This document shows, piece after piece, positions 45,581 through 57,714 of a stretch of 64,000 nt of DNA (position 1 is the first letter of the stretch; every line of letters starts with the position of its first letter). The DNA comes from Chaenocephalus aceratus (lineage: Eukaryota; Chordata; Actinopteri; Perciformes; Channichthyidae), in the NCBI GenBank assembly GCA_023974075.1, contig JAMFTG010000553.1:48501-112500 (forward strand), given 5' to 3'. The notes under the pieces were generated by a model that was not told the origin of the DNA, searched no databases, and saw only the letters and a list, made by a program, of their open reading frames with translations. The position numbers and the translations under genes are program-made.

Positions 45581-46104
45581 GGATCGTTGGAGCTATGTGC
45601 AACTCAAGGCATATGCTCGAACGGGAGCTGCCTGGACGCTGCAATCATGAGTGTGCTGACTTCTCGTACAATGTCCCGCTGTCTGCTTCCTGCATCAAGT
45701 CAAGTGCTCGGCGCAGTTGTGTGGATAGAGCGCTCCTCTGTTTTCATTTAAAAAGCTCCTTATATCCGTTAGCGTAGCTAGCTAGCACCAGATGCTAACA
45801 ACAACAATGCACGTAAGGTCTCTCTCTCGCTCGCTCGGGCCACACATACACACACCCTCCCGGTCCTCCCGATGGCCAGTCGGTGCCTGCCGGTGAGCGT
45901 GGAAGTGTGGTCTGTCACAAGTGGGCGGCAGGAGCGGGGCTGTCAGCATCAGCTTGTAGATGGTATTTTAAACTCGATGCGCTCTGAAACTACGGGGCGG
46001 CCGAGGAAAAAAAATACACATGCGTTAATCGCGTTAAAATAATTAGTGGCGTTAATATTTTGTTTGCGTTAACGCGTTATTAACGCGTTAACTTGACAGC
46101 CATA
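45281..46104. mobile_element. 824-bp hAT MITE
   Basis: The ends are TAGGGCTGTCAGTCGATTAA and, reversed, TATGGCTGTCAAGTTAACGC, with exact 8-bp duplication GCCAAAAT at 45273-45280 and 46105-46112. Subterminal TTAATCGCGATTAATCGC motifs and a (TG)n run (45547-45579) lie inside. No transposase. Confidence 0.95.
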
Positions 46105-46112
46105 GCCAAAAT

Positions 46113-46757
46113 ACAAGGGAAAAATTCCATTGCTTTATGTCGAGGGAGTTTAAAATGCTAACTTTTGGGTCGGCCTACAAAAAGAATTCATCACTGCACC
46201 ACTATTTAGGCTACCAAAGACAGATCCCACAGATTAGGGTGAAAACACAAAAAAGAGCATTGTCTGCAAAATATACGCCTAAGTATGAGTTTATCTTCAT
46301 TATTGAATTTTTGTTTGTGCTTCTGGTTCATTCTAGGCAGGTACCGTTGTCTTTGGCTCATTACTTTGATTTAATATATTTATCAATATGTTGGTAGATA
46401 AATACAAGGATTACAAAACAAACCTGAGGCCCTTCAACATAGATTGCTAGCATAATGTTCCGTCTTTGAACAGCAATACATTATGGAATGTTACATCTAT
46501 TGTTTTATATCTAAGTGTATTAGATAATCTAGGAGTATTTCCACAGAATTTATATTTGCACGGTGATTCGAGTAGTTACATTACAATCTTGCTATTTTTG
46601 GTGTAGTTAACTCATAAACTATTTTGGAGCATAACAAATTGTAGGCCTACTTTTCTTTTTACCATTCCTTCCATATGTCAATTGTTTTTTGTCCCTAAAT
46701 AAATAATAATTAATGACCTGTGAACAAGGCATTTTATTATAAACTCGTTTATTTATT
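46113..46757. other. No gene seen
   Basis: AT-rich DNA with no element ends or conserved frames recognised. Confidence 0.5.
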
Positions 46758-46808
46758 TAACCCTTAGATGCATAAGTGGGTCTTTTGACCCGGTGAGGTG
46801 GTTTTCTT
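46758..46808. mobile_element. Left end of a TTAA-type MITE
   Basis: After TTAA (46756-46759) it reads CCCTTAGATGCATAAGTGGG then TCTTTTGACCC, a piggyBac-like MITE end common in fish (from memory). The matching right end is at 54462-54828, 7.7 kb away; an LTR sequence starts right after this end. Confidence 0.6.
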
Positions 46809-47112
46809 GGAGTATCTATGTAATTGTGGGGGAAACTTCTGTGTAGCAGCAATGCAGTGGGAGTCACCGACTCATGAAGGAGACACAGGAAGAGCAGGAG
46901 CTTTGATGTCAAACACTGATGGTTTATTTGGAGCTTCGGCCGGAGAATTCACATCACAAGTCCAAGAGCCAGAGGTTCTGACTTCATGGTAGAATTTCCA
47001 CGTCAATTCTGGCGCGTCTCTCTCTCGTTAGCCCATTTAACTGATTTTGCAGAGAGTAATCAACATATTTGAGAAGATAGCCTAAACAGTTGGGAACGCT
47101 GAGTTACTTGAT
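46809..47112 (+). repeat. LTR-like copy, truncated
   Basis: Nearly identical to the first 290 bases of the LTR at 53936-54456 (GGGAAACTTCTGTGTAGCAG; GAGCTTCGGCCGGAGAATTC; GAGAAGATAGCCTAAACAGT). It diverges after GAGTTACTTG. TAATT precedes it, as it precedes the other copy. Confidence 0.85.
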
Positions 47113-47951
47113 CAATCTGGAATCTGCAAAAGTGCAGTGTCCTCAATTTTAGGATTACTTTTACGTTTACTTAAATACACTTTAGTCAAGAGTAAGGCAC
47201 TTTGTCAAATCAATACATTCATTTTAGTCAAGAACATTGTTCAAAATCTGAAAAGGAAAAGTTAGGCGAATATTCAAAGACTTTTGTAAAAACCTGGTAA
47301 GGAAGGATTAAACGTTCTTAAAACTTGAATTATTACATTTGTGAATGCTACCACTGATTTGTACCAAATTAAGTCTATCAATTATTCCTATTAGCCATAC
47401 TTACCTGAGCATCTACTTATGGTACTTGGAAAGAATTCTTCTGTGTTTATCTAATGTTGAATATAGAATATACATTTCTTTAAATTATACTTCTCTAATT
47501 TGAGGATCAAATATGCTACATAATTGGTATATGAAATATTATAAATATTTGTTTTGGGCCAAAACTGAAATTAATCCAGTACTTGAAACATCATTGTAAG
47601 TCAACATGTGCATGTATAATACATTAAAGAGTAGTGTTGTTAAGCCTGATTGCTGGACGATTAAGGATATTAACATTATCTGTGATAATAGTAGAAATAT
47701 CTTATTATTCAATACTTTATAATCTGAAAATATTAATTAATTAATTTTGTTTAGTGCGAAAGTGTAATCTGATCCGGCAAAATATATTAATCACCACTAT
47801 TCAACACATGTCTGGTCATTGGAAATATAAAGACAATCATTAATTGTACATCTGTAAACATCCAAGGTATAAAATAAATTCAAAGTTCATCTTTGTACGA
47901 GAGCTGGAAGAACATGTCCTTCAGTCTTTCTGACTCGTTCTCCTCCTCTCT

Positions 47952-48338
47952 TTATGACAACGAGTGTCTGGTGTGTAAAGGCATCCTGATACTGTAGATT
48001 AGCACTGAGGTGCTGATTGGCTCAAACTCTTCGTCATCAGAGCGCCATATTTCAACCCCCCCAATTGCTCTGCTTTGGTGTGGCTCATTCAGTGAGCACT
48101 GTATGATCCCCGAGTGAAACGGAGGCTCATCTGCCTGCATTCCTTCTGCTATCTGCTTGAGAGCAGTGCAACTGCGTATTCCAAGTGGCGCATCCAGGTC
48201 TCCCCCCGTGATGGAAGAGGTTAGGAAGACATCAAACTGCTCCAAGAAACAAGGAACCTTGTATAAAGCCTCTGAAGCCCTCTCTCGTTCTGCAGGGTTG
48301 TCTGCTTGAGCCCACCGAGCAGAAAGTTGAAGAAGCAT
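47952..48338 (-). CDS. Unidentified open frame, 128 codons
   Basis: Starts MLLQLSARWAQADNPAERER and ends SIRMPLHTRHSLS. Acidic patch RSDDEEFEP near the end. No transmembrane segment, signal peptide or known motif. The composition looks protein-like rather than random, so it may be one exon of a degraded gene or element; a companion frame lies at 48348-48545. No function is proposed. Confidence 0.3.
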   Translation of the reverse strand: MLLQLSARWAQADNPAERERASEALYKVPCFLEQFDVFLTSSITGGDLDAPLGIRSCTALKQIAEGMQADEPPFHSGIIQCSLNEPHQSRAIGGVEIWRSDDEEFEPISTSVLIYSIRMPLHTRHSLS

Positions 48339-49505
48339 CCCATCTCATCAGAAAGTTGAAGAGTAGAATCCTCTCATCTCGAACGACCTCGTGCCTCCTT
48401 GCCCGTGGCTGGGGTGCTCTCTGCAGCCGGAGAGTGTGATCTTCTCTCTCTGACCCTTGGCCTTCAGAGCTGTCCTAGTTATTGGGTTAACACTTGATAG
48501 GGATGTTTTCCTGAGTAAAGACAACTCAACGTAATGGATTAGCACATTATCATTTAATTACAAAAATAGGATAGGCCCCTCAGAATTATTTGGGAGCCTT
48601 CCTGACACATGCACATGCATAAATGTAAGGTTTGTGTTAGTCATTTAACATGCAAGAATCATATACTGTATATAAATATTATTGTAAGTTAAAGGTGAGC
48701 TAGTCCCTGTGGATATAACCCCTTCTCAATGATTATAAATGTTATATCAATTCACCATTTACCGTTTGATAAAATATTAGTTTATCAGAAATATTTGTTT
48801 TCTCTTCCATAAAACAGGTTTGAGAAATAAATGTTCCAATATAAAATCAATTACACAATATAATTGACTCTGCCCTCCCTTTTCTTACATATGTTACATA
48901 TGAAATAATAACTTAGGAGTCCATGTAAGCATGGTATAGATCATAATCCATTAATCGAGAAGACTCAATATCACCTGTGCGCAGCTAAAAAAAACAATAG
49001 TGAGAAACATATATTATGCAGGAAATGCATACCTTTGTTGAAAAACAAAGCATCTCTGATTTGGGAGGAAAAGCTTCATCCCCCTAACATCTGAGTTATT
49101 ACTGATGGGCATAGCATGATGGAATTGGGTGTCTGAGGGTGTCACTACTGAGAAACGTCAAACAATTCAAAACCTTACATTTGAAAACAGGTTTGCATGC
49201 CTCCACTTAAGGTGAGTTATCATTGGAAACAATAAAAGATAATTGTTTTGAGGTAGAATCTATCAATTGAATCGTTAGAGCAGAACAGAATGGTCGTATT
49301 GAGCCTGAGTACCGTGCAGCCTCTAGTTTTACCAGGTGGACACATGGTCCATACAATGTGAATACATGTAGAACTAAGAGGCCCCTGACATTAGGCCTAT
49401 TTAAAAATAGTAGGGGCTTTTAACAGCTTGCCAACTTACAGGCATCCTCTGCATAGCAGTATGAATAGCCTTAAAAAAAAAAAAAACACTCCGTGGTAAC
49501 AAGAG

Positions 49506-49923
49506 TCATATTTCTGAACCAAATGCCCCAAGTGAAGCCGTTAGTCTCATCTGACTGACCCAAGGGTTGGTGCTGTTGTGACAGGGAGGCTTCCAAGTGT
49601 TCAAAGCAGATGTCAAGCTTTCAGTTCTTGGCTCGGTGGGGGGAGCAGACCCACGTGAGACAGTATCAACGGCTGTAATGTTCAGTTTGAGGAGCGTCAT
49701 TCTCTCTGGGAGCAGGAAATGGTGTTCATTCTCGGACCAGACCATTAATGTCATGTAGAGCAGCCATAGCATCTCTGTGACTGCACTCAGCCGGACTGTA
49801 GAACAGGGGTAGAACTGTTTGACTTTCAGTGAAGCCGTCCAAGGCCATAGACAAAATGGAACCACGTACCAACAAAAGGGACATAAGGTCATCAATGTCT
49901 CTCTTTACTATTGGCCTAATCAT
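49506..49923 (-). pseudogene. Unidentified protein-like sequence
   Basis: Two frames that seem to be one broken sequence: MIRPIVKRDIDDLMSLLLVR... to ...HDINGLVRE (49923-49726), overlapping a longer shifted frame to 49506 with TESLTSALNTWKPPCHNST. No family recognised. It might belong with the 48-kb frame on the same strand. Confidence 0.28.
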
Positions 49924-50341
49924 TAAACAAATTAGTGGGAAAAATGTGGAACACTAATCCATCATGTGAAATGTTGAGTTCATTTAAATAATTACTTATG
50001 GGTTGAAGTCAAATGAACATTAAACATTAGAACTAAAGTCAGTCAAAATTGGACTTGCACGGATCAGAATCTAAGAAATACACCATTTTCCCAGCTCTGT
50101 AATGAAAAGGATAACAAGACTAGGTACATTACAGGAGTGTTAAAACACCCAAACATGCACATGTATCTTATTCTAGTAGAGATTAGAGGACAGGTCTAAT
50201 GTTGTGAACAAAATTATCAAGTCAAGTTATTTTATTTATTCTATGTTATGTACCACTTTTAATTTAATAATTAATCTTGAATTACTAATAACTTTAAAGA
50301 AGGCAACAATTTACAATGTGGATAAAGTGAATACTTATCCA

Positions 50342-50343
<2 letters not shown>

Positions 50344-50405
<62 letters not shown>
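50344..50405. repeat. (GT)n microsatellite
   Basis: About 30 uninterrupted GT units followed by GGTGTGTGGGGGGGTG. Confidence 0.97.
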
Positions 50406-50413
<8 letters not shown>

Positions 50414-52683
50414 GGGGGGTGTGTGAGTGAACAGCATGTCTGCCCAAGGTTTAAAACATTTGGGACAGCAGTGAGAATGTTATGAGAACCAATATGTTGC
50501 TTAGGCTAAACTCGTAGGAAGCTAGACGGGAACATTTTAAATAAATCAAAAACACTTGCACATTAATTAAATACATTTGACATTTAGCTCGAGCTGGGTT
50601 CAATACTTTTCTTTATGGTATTTCAAATTGGGCTCGAGTAGAACCCCTGGATTTGGCTTGCAACACAAAGTGATACTGATCTCTGTAGGACTTGGAAGTG
50701 TCATGATTCAAAGTGTGGGCCTGTAAAAGAGAGGCCTTTGGAAAACAACATCTATTTGTTAACTATAATTACTTATTTTAAAGAGATTGCAACATTATAC
50801 TTTTTAAAGAATTGCTCAATTAATTTAACACATTTATTATGCACACAATAAAAACTTCAACAAATATATTGATCCTGGCTTAACCAGCGACCTTTACTAT
50901 TTTGTTCATAAGCTCGGTTTCAAAAAACCTGTCAGTAGTTTAACAACTATTATAATCTTAGTAATGTCTATAGACCAATTGGTTGATACGAGAAATAATT
51001 TGAAACAGTTTAATAAAGAATGTTAAACTATTTTTAAAACTGTAATTGAACTTCAACTTATTTCAATTATCTGATTCCAGTGGCCAGTTTGGAATAGATA
51101 ATCAACAAAGTTTCCATTTTGCAGCAAAAGCGCAAAAGATTTCAACAATAATTAGTATTATGTCTGAGTCTAGTTCTGTCTTATCTGTTTTGTTTCGGAA
51201 TGTGTTCAATACATTGCGTTTTTATTCATTATTACCATACAATACATAGATTAAGAATAAATGAAACAAATAATACAACATTGACCTAATTGAGCAGACA
51301 GGTTTTTTGCAACCCTGATCTCCTCAGGCAGGTATTTACGACCAGCAGTGATGCCCTCTGAGGGTCTCAGGGTGTAAGACGGGCATAGGGTGTATACAAG
51401 GTCACAAACATATCTTAACATACCAGCAATACCATTTAAGAATGGATTGTTAAAGCAATATCATTTTATTTTCTTCTTACACCTACAGCGCACACCCTGA
51501 ACAGTGTGCTTCTTGTTTACATGTTCCTCTGCACACTCAGATGCAGGACATCAAAACACTCTTTTGCTATTTATTTTCACTTTGCTTTACATCTTTATAT
51601 TATTTATTTTTCTCAAGTCATTTACTTTTGGTGAGATAACTAACGTTTAGTTCATTTTACCCTGTCTATGGACTGATTCATTATTAGTTGTTACAAAACA
51701 TACACAAGGCGGTGGGTAAACAAACCAATATAGACCCCCCATACAAACAATCAGACAAACAAACATGAACTCGTAATAAACATCAGCGTGACAGCAAAGT
51801 TCATCCAGCTCAATTTAATCCGAATTAAGAGGTTTCAGAGGGGGTAGGGAATTATAGATGGGGCGCCTTGACTCGCGCGGCCGTCCACCCTTGTACAAGT
51901 CCTAGATCGTGCCTGAAGACCGTCCAAAAGCGATAACTAGCTTATCCTCTTGCGACACCACTACTCTATTCTAGTGGCGCTATGATCCCCCGACCAGGAG
52001 AACATAGACTTTTTTTCCTCTACCCTTTCTCTCCAACAACAGCACAGTTAACTGTAGTCCTACTCGACCAGCCTATACAACCCGCCATCGAGTTCATCAC
52101 AACGATGAAACACAGTTTTGTTCTACACTTTGCTTGCCACTGCCCACCCGTGATCAATTAGCCTATAATTTTATGTATGCACCCCGGACCACCACCAGCT
52201 CCTCTAGCCATGTATAGGGAACTGTAGCGCATCGGGTGATGCACGCACCTCGCGCTGCCTCGTCTTACCAGCACATAGAAAACGGTCACAAACAACAAGT
52301 GCTTATAGACCATCTCGTTTTTAATAGAGACGGCGGTGGTGTGAGTTAAAGCTATAGACAAAAAGCTGTGACTTTCTCCCTCTCAGCTGCACTTCTCCAG
52401 CCCCACAAACACGGGGAGGTTTTACAAACACACCCGCGGCTGCAGCGCTGGAGCCGTGTTCACAGAGGTGATGGGGGGAATATCTCCGGCTGCTTATTTT
52501 TAACTGCTGTGTTGGCCGCTGAAACCCCCAGAATTCGGCGATTTGTCCAATACAAATCTTTACATTGCTTTCATACAGAAGCTCCACTTTACTGATGCCT
52601 TTCTTCAGGGTTTCTCTAAACATGAGCTGTGTACGCTTGTATGGCACTTCTGTCCCGAGCAGCTACACAGAGGAAATCAGCCA

Positions 52684-53730
52684 GGGGGGTATACTGCGAA
52701 GCAGGATTTTCGCTTAGCCGGCTAAATTCAGGGAAAACTCCGGCTTTCCGGTCATCCGAAGCTGGTTCTCTTTTTAGCAAGCTAGATCTCCATGGTAATA
52801 TATGCTAAGCAGCTAACCTGGTCGGGAGCAGGTTAGGTTGCAGGCTAAGAGCTCAACTCAGTGAAAGCACCGCCTGCTGACCAATCAGAGCTCAGTGTGC
52901 GGAGTTTAAAGCGATCAAGTCATATTACAGGAGAAAGGAAATACAGAAAAACTGCCGTCGCAGGAAAGACGGCCGGCCAAAATCACCGACTGTGTGAACG
53001 TGAACATTAATAGAATATCACCTCCATCTTCAGAGCAATCTGACTATTATAACATTAGCGTTAAGAAAGCTTACTTAAATATCGGCCACAACATAAGTAA
53101 CCGGATCAGAGTACATTAAGTACAGTCCGCGGCATATCACTTCATAATGTATCATTCATATATCTCCTTATCTGAGTCAGCTGAGCCGTATCTGGCCGTG
53201 CAACACTCACAGTGTCACATACTGTATGCAGAAGTATTATTTTAAGCAACACATTAAGTTGACGAAACACTCGAGACAAATGTAATTAAAGTCAGATCGT
53301 GTCTTAGACGGGGCAGTGATATCATAAACCTGTTAATGTACGCATTCAAACACTTGTTCTGTTACCAGCTGTATTCACCTTGCAGGTGCAGCTATGTGGC
53401 TTTTATCCTGGATAAAGTGTTTAAGTCATGGATGTTTAAAGTTCAACTTCTTCATTTTTGACTAGTATTAAAGTTCACTTTTCATTCAGGAAGTATGACG
53501 CTGCGCTGTCAGTATGCTTCTCCATGTTTGTGATTGGTCGAATGCTCCAAATACCACCCCTCTCATGTGAACGCGCACCTAACTAGATAGGAAACGGCTG
53601 GCTTGAGCGATCCACTTGATAACCAGCGTCGTAGTACAGTTTAGCGAGAGCGCGTATGTTTTGGATTAGGCCAACCGGCTAACTCAAACATATCCAGGTT
53701 AGGTTGAACCAGGTTCGTAGTATAGGCCCC
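52684..53730. mobile_element. TIR DNA element, about 1.05 kb
   Basis: The left end is GGGGGGTATACTGCGAAGCA; the right end reversed is GGGGCCTATACTACGAACCT. Subterminal TTAGCCGGCTAA (52717) and, mirrored, TTAGCCGGTTGGCC. The termini are of a type common in fish; superfamily not determined because no target duplication is clear. Confidence 0.72.
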
Positions 53731-53935
53731 AGGACTGAGTCCCCAGACACTGATCCCCTGGGTTTATTATCCCCAAATGTTCATTAACCAAAAACGAAAC
53801 ACAGCCGCTCAGTTTCACAGGTAATTTTAGGATACCTTCAATCACAGATTCTGGTAAGGCAATGTCCAAATGTAGATTTGAAATTACACTTACCAGTTCT
53901 GAAGATGTGTTGGTATCCTGCCGACAACGCTAATT

Positions 53936-54456
53936 TGTAAGGGAAACTTCTGTGTAGCAGCAATGCAGTGGGAGTCACCGACTCAGGAAAGAGACACAGG
54001 AAGAGCAGGAGCTTTGATGTCAAACACTGATGGTTTATTAGGAGCTTCGGCCGGAGAATTCACATCACAAGTCCAAGAGCCAGAGGTTCTGACTTCACGG
54101 TAGAGTTGCCACGTCAATTCTGGAGCGCCTCTCTCTCGTTAGCCCATTTAACTGGTTTTGCAGAGAGTAATCAACATATTTGAGAAGATAGCCTAAACAG
54201 TTGGCAACACTGAGTTACTTGCGTCTGACACTTATGGCCTCGAAGATTTCACACCTTGGAGTCCACAAACACCGAGAAGGAAGTGTCCCAGTGTACCCAC
54301 AACAATAAACCATCTGTGACCTAGGGTTGCCCGGTCATAGAATGGGAACAACAACATTATGGCTGAAGCAGCCTATCTCCTTAAAGGAGATAACAGACGT
54401 CAGGGTTGGTCATGCACGTCATATCTAGGAGTCTCGGACAATTATTTCCCTAACAG
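53936..54456 (+). repeat. LTR with TAATT on both sides
   Basis: 521 bases from TGTAAGGGAAAC to TTTCCCTAACAG, with inverted ends TGTAAGGGAAA/TTTCCCTAACA. TAATT lies at 53931-53935 and 54457-54461, an exact 5-bp duplication. It is therefore either a solo LTR or the right LTR of an element starting at 46809, where TAATT also precedes a truncated copy. Confidence 0.8.
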
Positions 54457-54461
54457 TAATT

Positions 54462-54828
54462 AATTTTTTTTATCATTTAATATTCCAGCTATTACTCAAA
54501 AAACATGTTTTGGATATAATGTCATTCAAATTTTAAATTTATATTTTAAGAAATTGTCAAAAATTGTCAAAAATGACCCGCATGCATTTTCTATGAAATC
54601 CGTTTTTTTTCAAAATGTCATTTTTTTTCTAAAATTACAAATAGTGAAAAATTAAATATAAAATATTTCTAGTGTGAACCAAAATATAATACTAAATATT
54701 ATACAAGTGATTTTTCTTAATCAAAATGACAAAAATGGCATAAAAAAACCACATATTATTCTAATACGGGTCCTTTTTGACCCACTTAAGAGTGTAGGGT
54801 CCAGTCCCTCGTGCATCTAAGGGTTCTT
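54462..54828. mobile_element. Right part of the TTAA-type MITE
   Basis: Ends, reversed, AACCCTTAGATGCACGAGGG and then TAAGTGGGTCAAAAAGGACC, the counterpart of the left end at 46758. The 3' TTAA is degraded (TTCTTTA). The body is AT-rich with AAATGACC/GACCC motifs. Confidence 0.65.
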
Positions 54829-55033
54829 TAGTTAGCCGAACTTAATTTGTCTAGGGTAGCTTTGCTGTAGTTCAACTTCTTCCTGTGTGAATACATGTTG
54901 GTGGCTTGCAAAGCTATGCCCTCAAATAGCTTTCGCAACACTGAATATATGCAACAAATAAATTTAGAGCAGTGTGCACGTAAAGAGCAACTGCGCTTTC
55001 TTTGAATAAACAAAAGGTGCCAATTGATGTTCT

Positions 55034-55592
55034 CTATGATCGCTGCTTACAGTCTGAACAGAGCAGCATCTTTCTGAAGGTGTGTCTGAGCTCGGCGCTG
55101 CGGAAGGCGTAGATGGCCGGGTCGATGGCGGCGTGGCTCATCATCAGCACCACGTGCAGCTCGAACAGGGAGCGGTAACACTCACAGTACGGGTTCATGG
55201 GGCACACCATGATGAGAATCAGGTGGAGGAAAAACGGCGTCCAACACACAACGAACGCCCCAAACAGGATGGTCAGAGTCAGGGCCCCTCTCATGCTGCT
55301 GCCCCTCCACCGCTGGCGGCCAAACTTCCCCCCACTGCTGCTGGGCAGGGCAGCAATCTTTCCGGCATGGATGCGTGCCAGCATGAACATGTAGAAGTAG
55401 AAGAAGCAGATAATTGCCAAGGAGACGACAAAGAAGGCAACAAAGCAGATCATGATGAACTTGGATTCGAAGAACCTCACCATGAGCACGGCTAACACCC
55501 CGCATGTTATCCAGATTACCCCCAAGATAGCCTTTGTGCGCCGCATAGTCATGATGTTGTGGTATCGCAGAGCATGGAAGATCGTGATGTAG
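55034..55592 (-). CDS. mc2r: Melanocortin 2 receptor (ACTH receptor), exon 2
   Basis: Codes residues 119-303: [18 protein letters not shown] after the split DRY motif, TM4 (VIWITCGVLAVLM), TM5 (IMICFVAFFVVSLAIICFFY), a long third intracellular loop with GGKFGRQRWRG, TM6 ([19 protein letters not shown]), the Cys-rich third extracellular loop (CPMNPYCECY), TM7 with DPAIYAFRS, and a short tail ending CSDCKQRS. The acceptor is TTTCTTTCCAG with the exon starting at 55592 (phase 2). ACTH binding, MRAP-dependent surface expression and Gs/cAMP signalling in steroidogenic tissue are known for the family. The spliced product is 303 residues versus 297 in human. Confidence 0.94.
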
Positions 55593-55620
55593 CTGGAAAG
55601 AAAAACAAGTGATTCTATTA

Positions 55621-57714
55621 CGGATGTAGCGCTTCATTTCAGACAGTTTGAAACGCGAGGGCCGTGATTTTTACGTGATCTGCCCTCGCTCAAGGGAAAA
55701 CCTCCAGCTTGACTTGAGACCTCCCCCGTGATAAATAAATGTAATTATAATGAAGCCAGCTGCAATGGATCATTGATCCACCAGGGGGTGCAGTGGGGTT
55801 CCACACTGGAGCTCATGTGAAATAAAGTCAGATACAGTACGCTGGATGTACAGCGGAACTTTGTTAAGATCCATATGTCACGGATATCATACTCTGTGCT
55901 AAATAAGAGATATGTAATCATTTACAAAACATCACCATGTTGTTATTTAACAAAATAATGTTGTTTAGTCGAAAAAAACGAACGGGAGGAAATGCAGCCC
56001 GGCTCTCGATTTGTAATCCTAATTTAATCATCATCTTCACCACTATCATTTATGTTTATGTTCGCCAAATTGACATGAAATCACTGACACATATGAATAT
56101 GCTGTATTCAACTTCATTAAAACGTTATTAACGTGCCTAAACTCAGTAATTCACTAAACATATTTATATTTTAATGGAGCCTCGTCGGCAGATCAGGATC
56201 CCAACGCGTAGCGGAGGGATCTTGATCTGCATGAAGGGTGTTATTTTCCCCATAAGGAACACGTCGCTGCACATTATCCTGCTTATTACATGGCCACATT
56301 CTCAACAAAGTAACGACATGACTCCCAATATTAATTGAAATGCTTTTATGGATTTAGAAAATGTTTTTATTGATTAAAAAAATAGTTGTATTGATTTAAA
56401 TTGACATGCATCCGCTAAGAAAAAGAGTCCGTTGTTACCGTTTTTTAAACAGTCTGAATGAAACGGCAGCTCTCAGCTGTGTTTTTACACAACTAATGGC
56501 CCATCAACCACAGCTCTCTCCCCCCCTCCCCCTGATCGTTCTTCTCCAGCAGCTAAATTAACCGTTACTCTGAGTGACAAGCTTACAGTTAGACACAACA
56601 CTGTCATTGCAAGTGACCCTCAGTTAGTTGACTTTTATGTTCAACTGCTAAATTTGTTACTGATAAAAAAGGGCTTCTACTGTACCTAATTACCTTAACA
56701 CTAGAACCGCCAGAGGTTTTTGGATAGGCCTACCTAACCCCGTGAAATCCCGCTATTAGAATGCAATTTTTAACAACATAGGGTGCTACATAACACACTT
56801 TCAGGAAAAGTCACTGACTGGGAGACTTTCATATTTTATTGAAAAAAGGTTACATTGCACACACACAACACACATCACACAAATTGACCAGATTGGCGGT
56901 TCTAGTGTTAAATAAACTCACTAATGAATTAAACCAGTTCAATATGCATTATTCTTATTCTTATTATTCTTTATGAGCGCAGAAATAGTCTTAAAATCAG
57001 ACCTGTTTTTTAAATGAAATCTGACGGCAGCTCTGATCCCCTATGATAAATGTACCACACCTAATCGCTGGCCATTCAGCCACACAGCTCCCTCTATACA
57101 AATCAAACTGTAGACGGTGTGAAAGCACCTATTGTTTTAAATAATGGTCGGAATGTGACCTGTGAGCCTTCTGAATTACCGTGGGACAGCACATTCTAAA
57201 CAAAAAATATTCAATCAATAAAGTAACATCTTATCTTAATAATATATTGTTATTAATAATAATAATAATAAATCATACAGTATGTGTCCGAAAGCGAGCA
57301 GGAGGAAGCAAACACAAAAATATACAAGAAATATATTGCATATTAAAGCAAACGATTGTAAAGGTAAAAGTATGAGCATAACAAATAAAGAAGTGTAATG
57401 TAAACATTTACATTATTATTATGATTATTTAATATATGAAGACTATATTATTGAATTACAATATTAGATATACTTTAGTTGATCTAAAATATTGATGTGT
57501 TCAAATGCTCTTCAAAACTCAACTGAAAGTCCATGAAACTTGTCTTTCTGTATTTGTGAATGAAGCGCCATCTCCTGGTTAAAACCTGAAATTGAAAATC
57601 TGGCAACGCCCTCTTGGAAAATAGTGGGAGGGCTTAACATTCCTAGATACTGGTCTTAGGCAGGTCGTAGGCAGGAAGCTGTAAGCTGGAGTCTGAAATG
57701 AGGTGCTACATCTG
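55621..57714. mobile_element. TA-flanked TIR element, copy in the mc2r intron
   Basis: Ends CGGATGTAGCGCTTCATTTC and, reversed, CAGATGTAGCACCTCATTTC; TA at 55619-55620 and 57715-57716. 2094 bases. Related to the 4561-bp copy at 39861-44421 over most of its length. Contains a piggyBac-type MITE (56699-56907). No transposase. Confidence 0.85.
56699..56907. mobile_element. 209-bp piggyBac-type MITE
   Basis: Perfect 13-bp inverted ends CACTAGAACCGCC/GGCGGTTCTAGTG, flanked by TTAA at 56695-56698 and 56908-56911. TTAA duplication and a CACTAGA terminus are characteristic of piggyBac elements. Confidence 0.93.

Larger units (their letters stand above)
47113..53935. other. Possible interior of an LTR element; no recognisable protein
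   Basis: No gag, protease or polymerase motif was found on either strand. Two minus-strand frames are longer than expected: 47952-48338 (128 residues; contains ITGGDLDAPLGIRSCTALKQ) and 49506-49923 (two overlapping frames; contains KRDIDDLMSLLLVRGSILSM). I do not recognise either. A (TG)n run is at 50344-50405. The part 52684-53730 is a separate TIR element. Confidence 0.45.

Noticed and set aside
55082..55495. Open frames overlapping mc2r exon 2
   Set aside because: Shadow frames of the true receptor frame.
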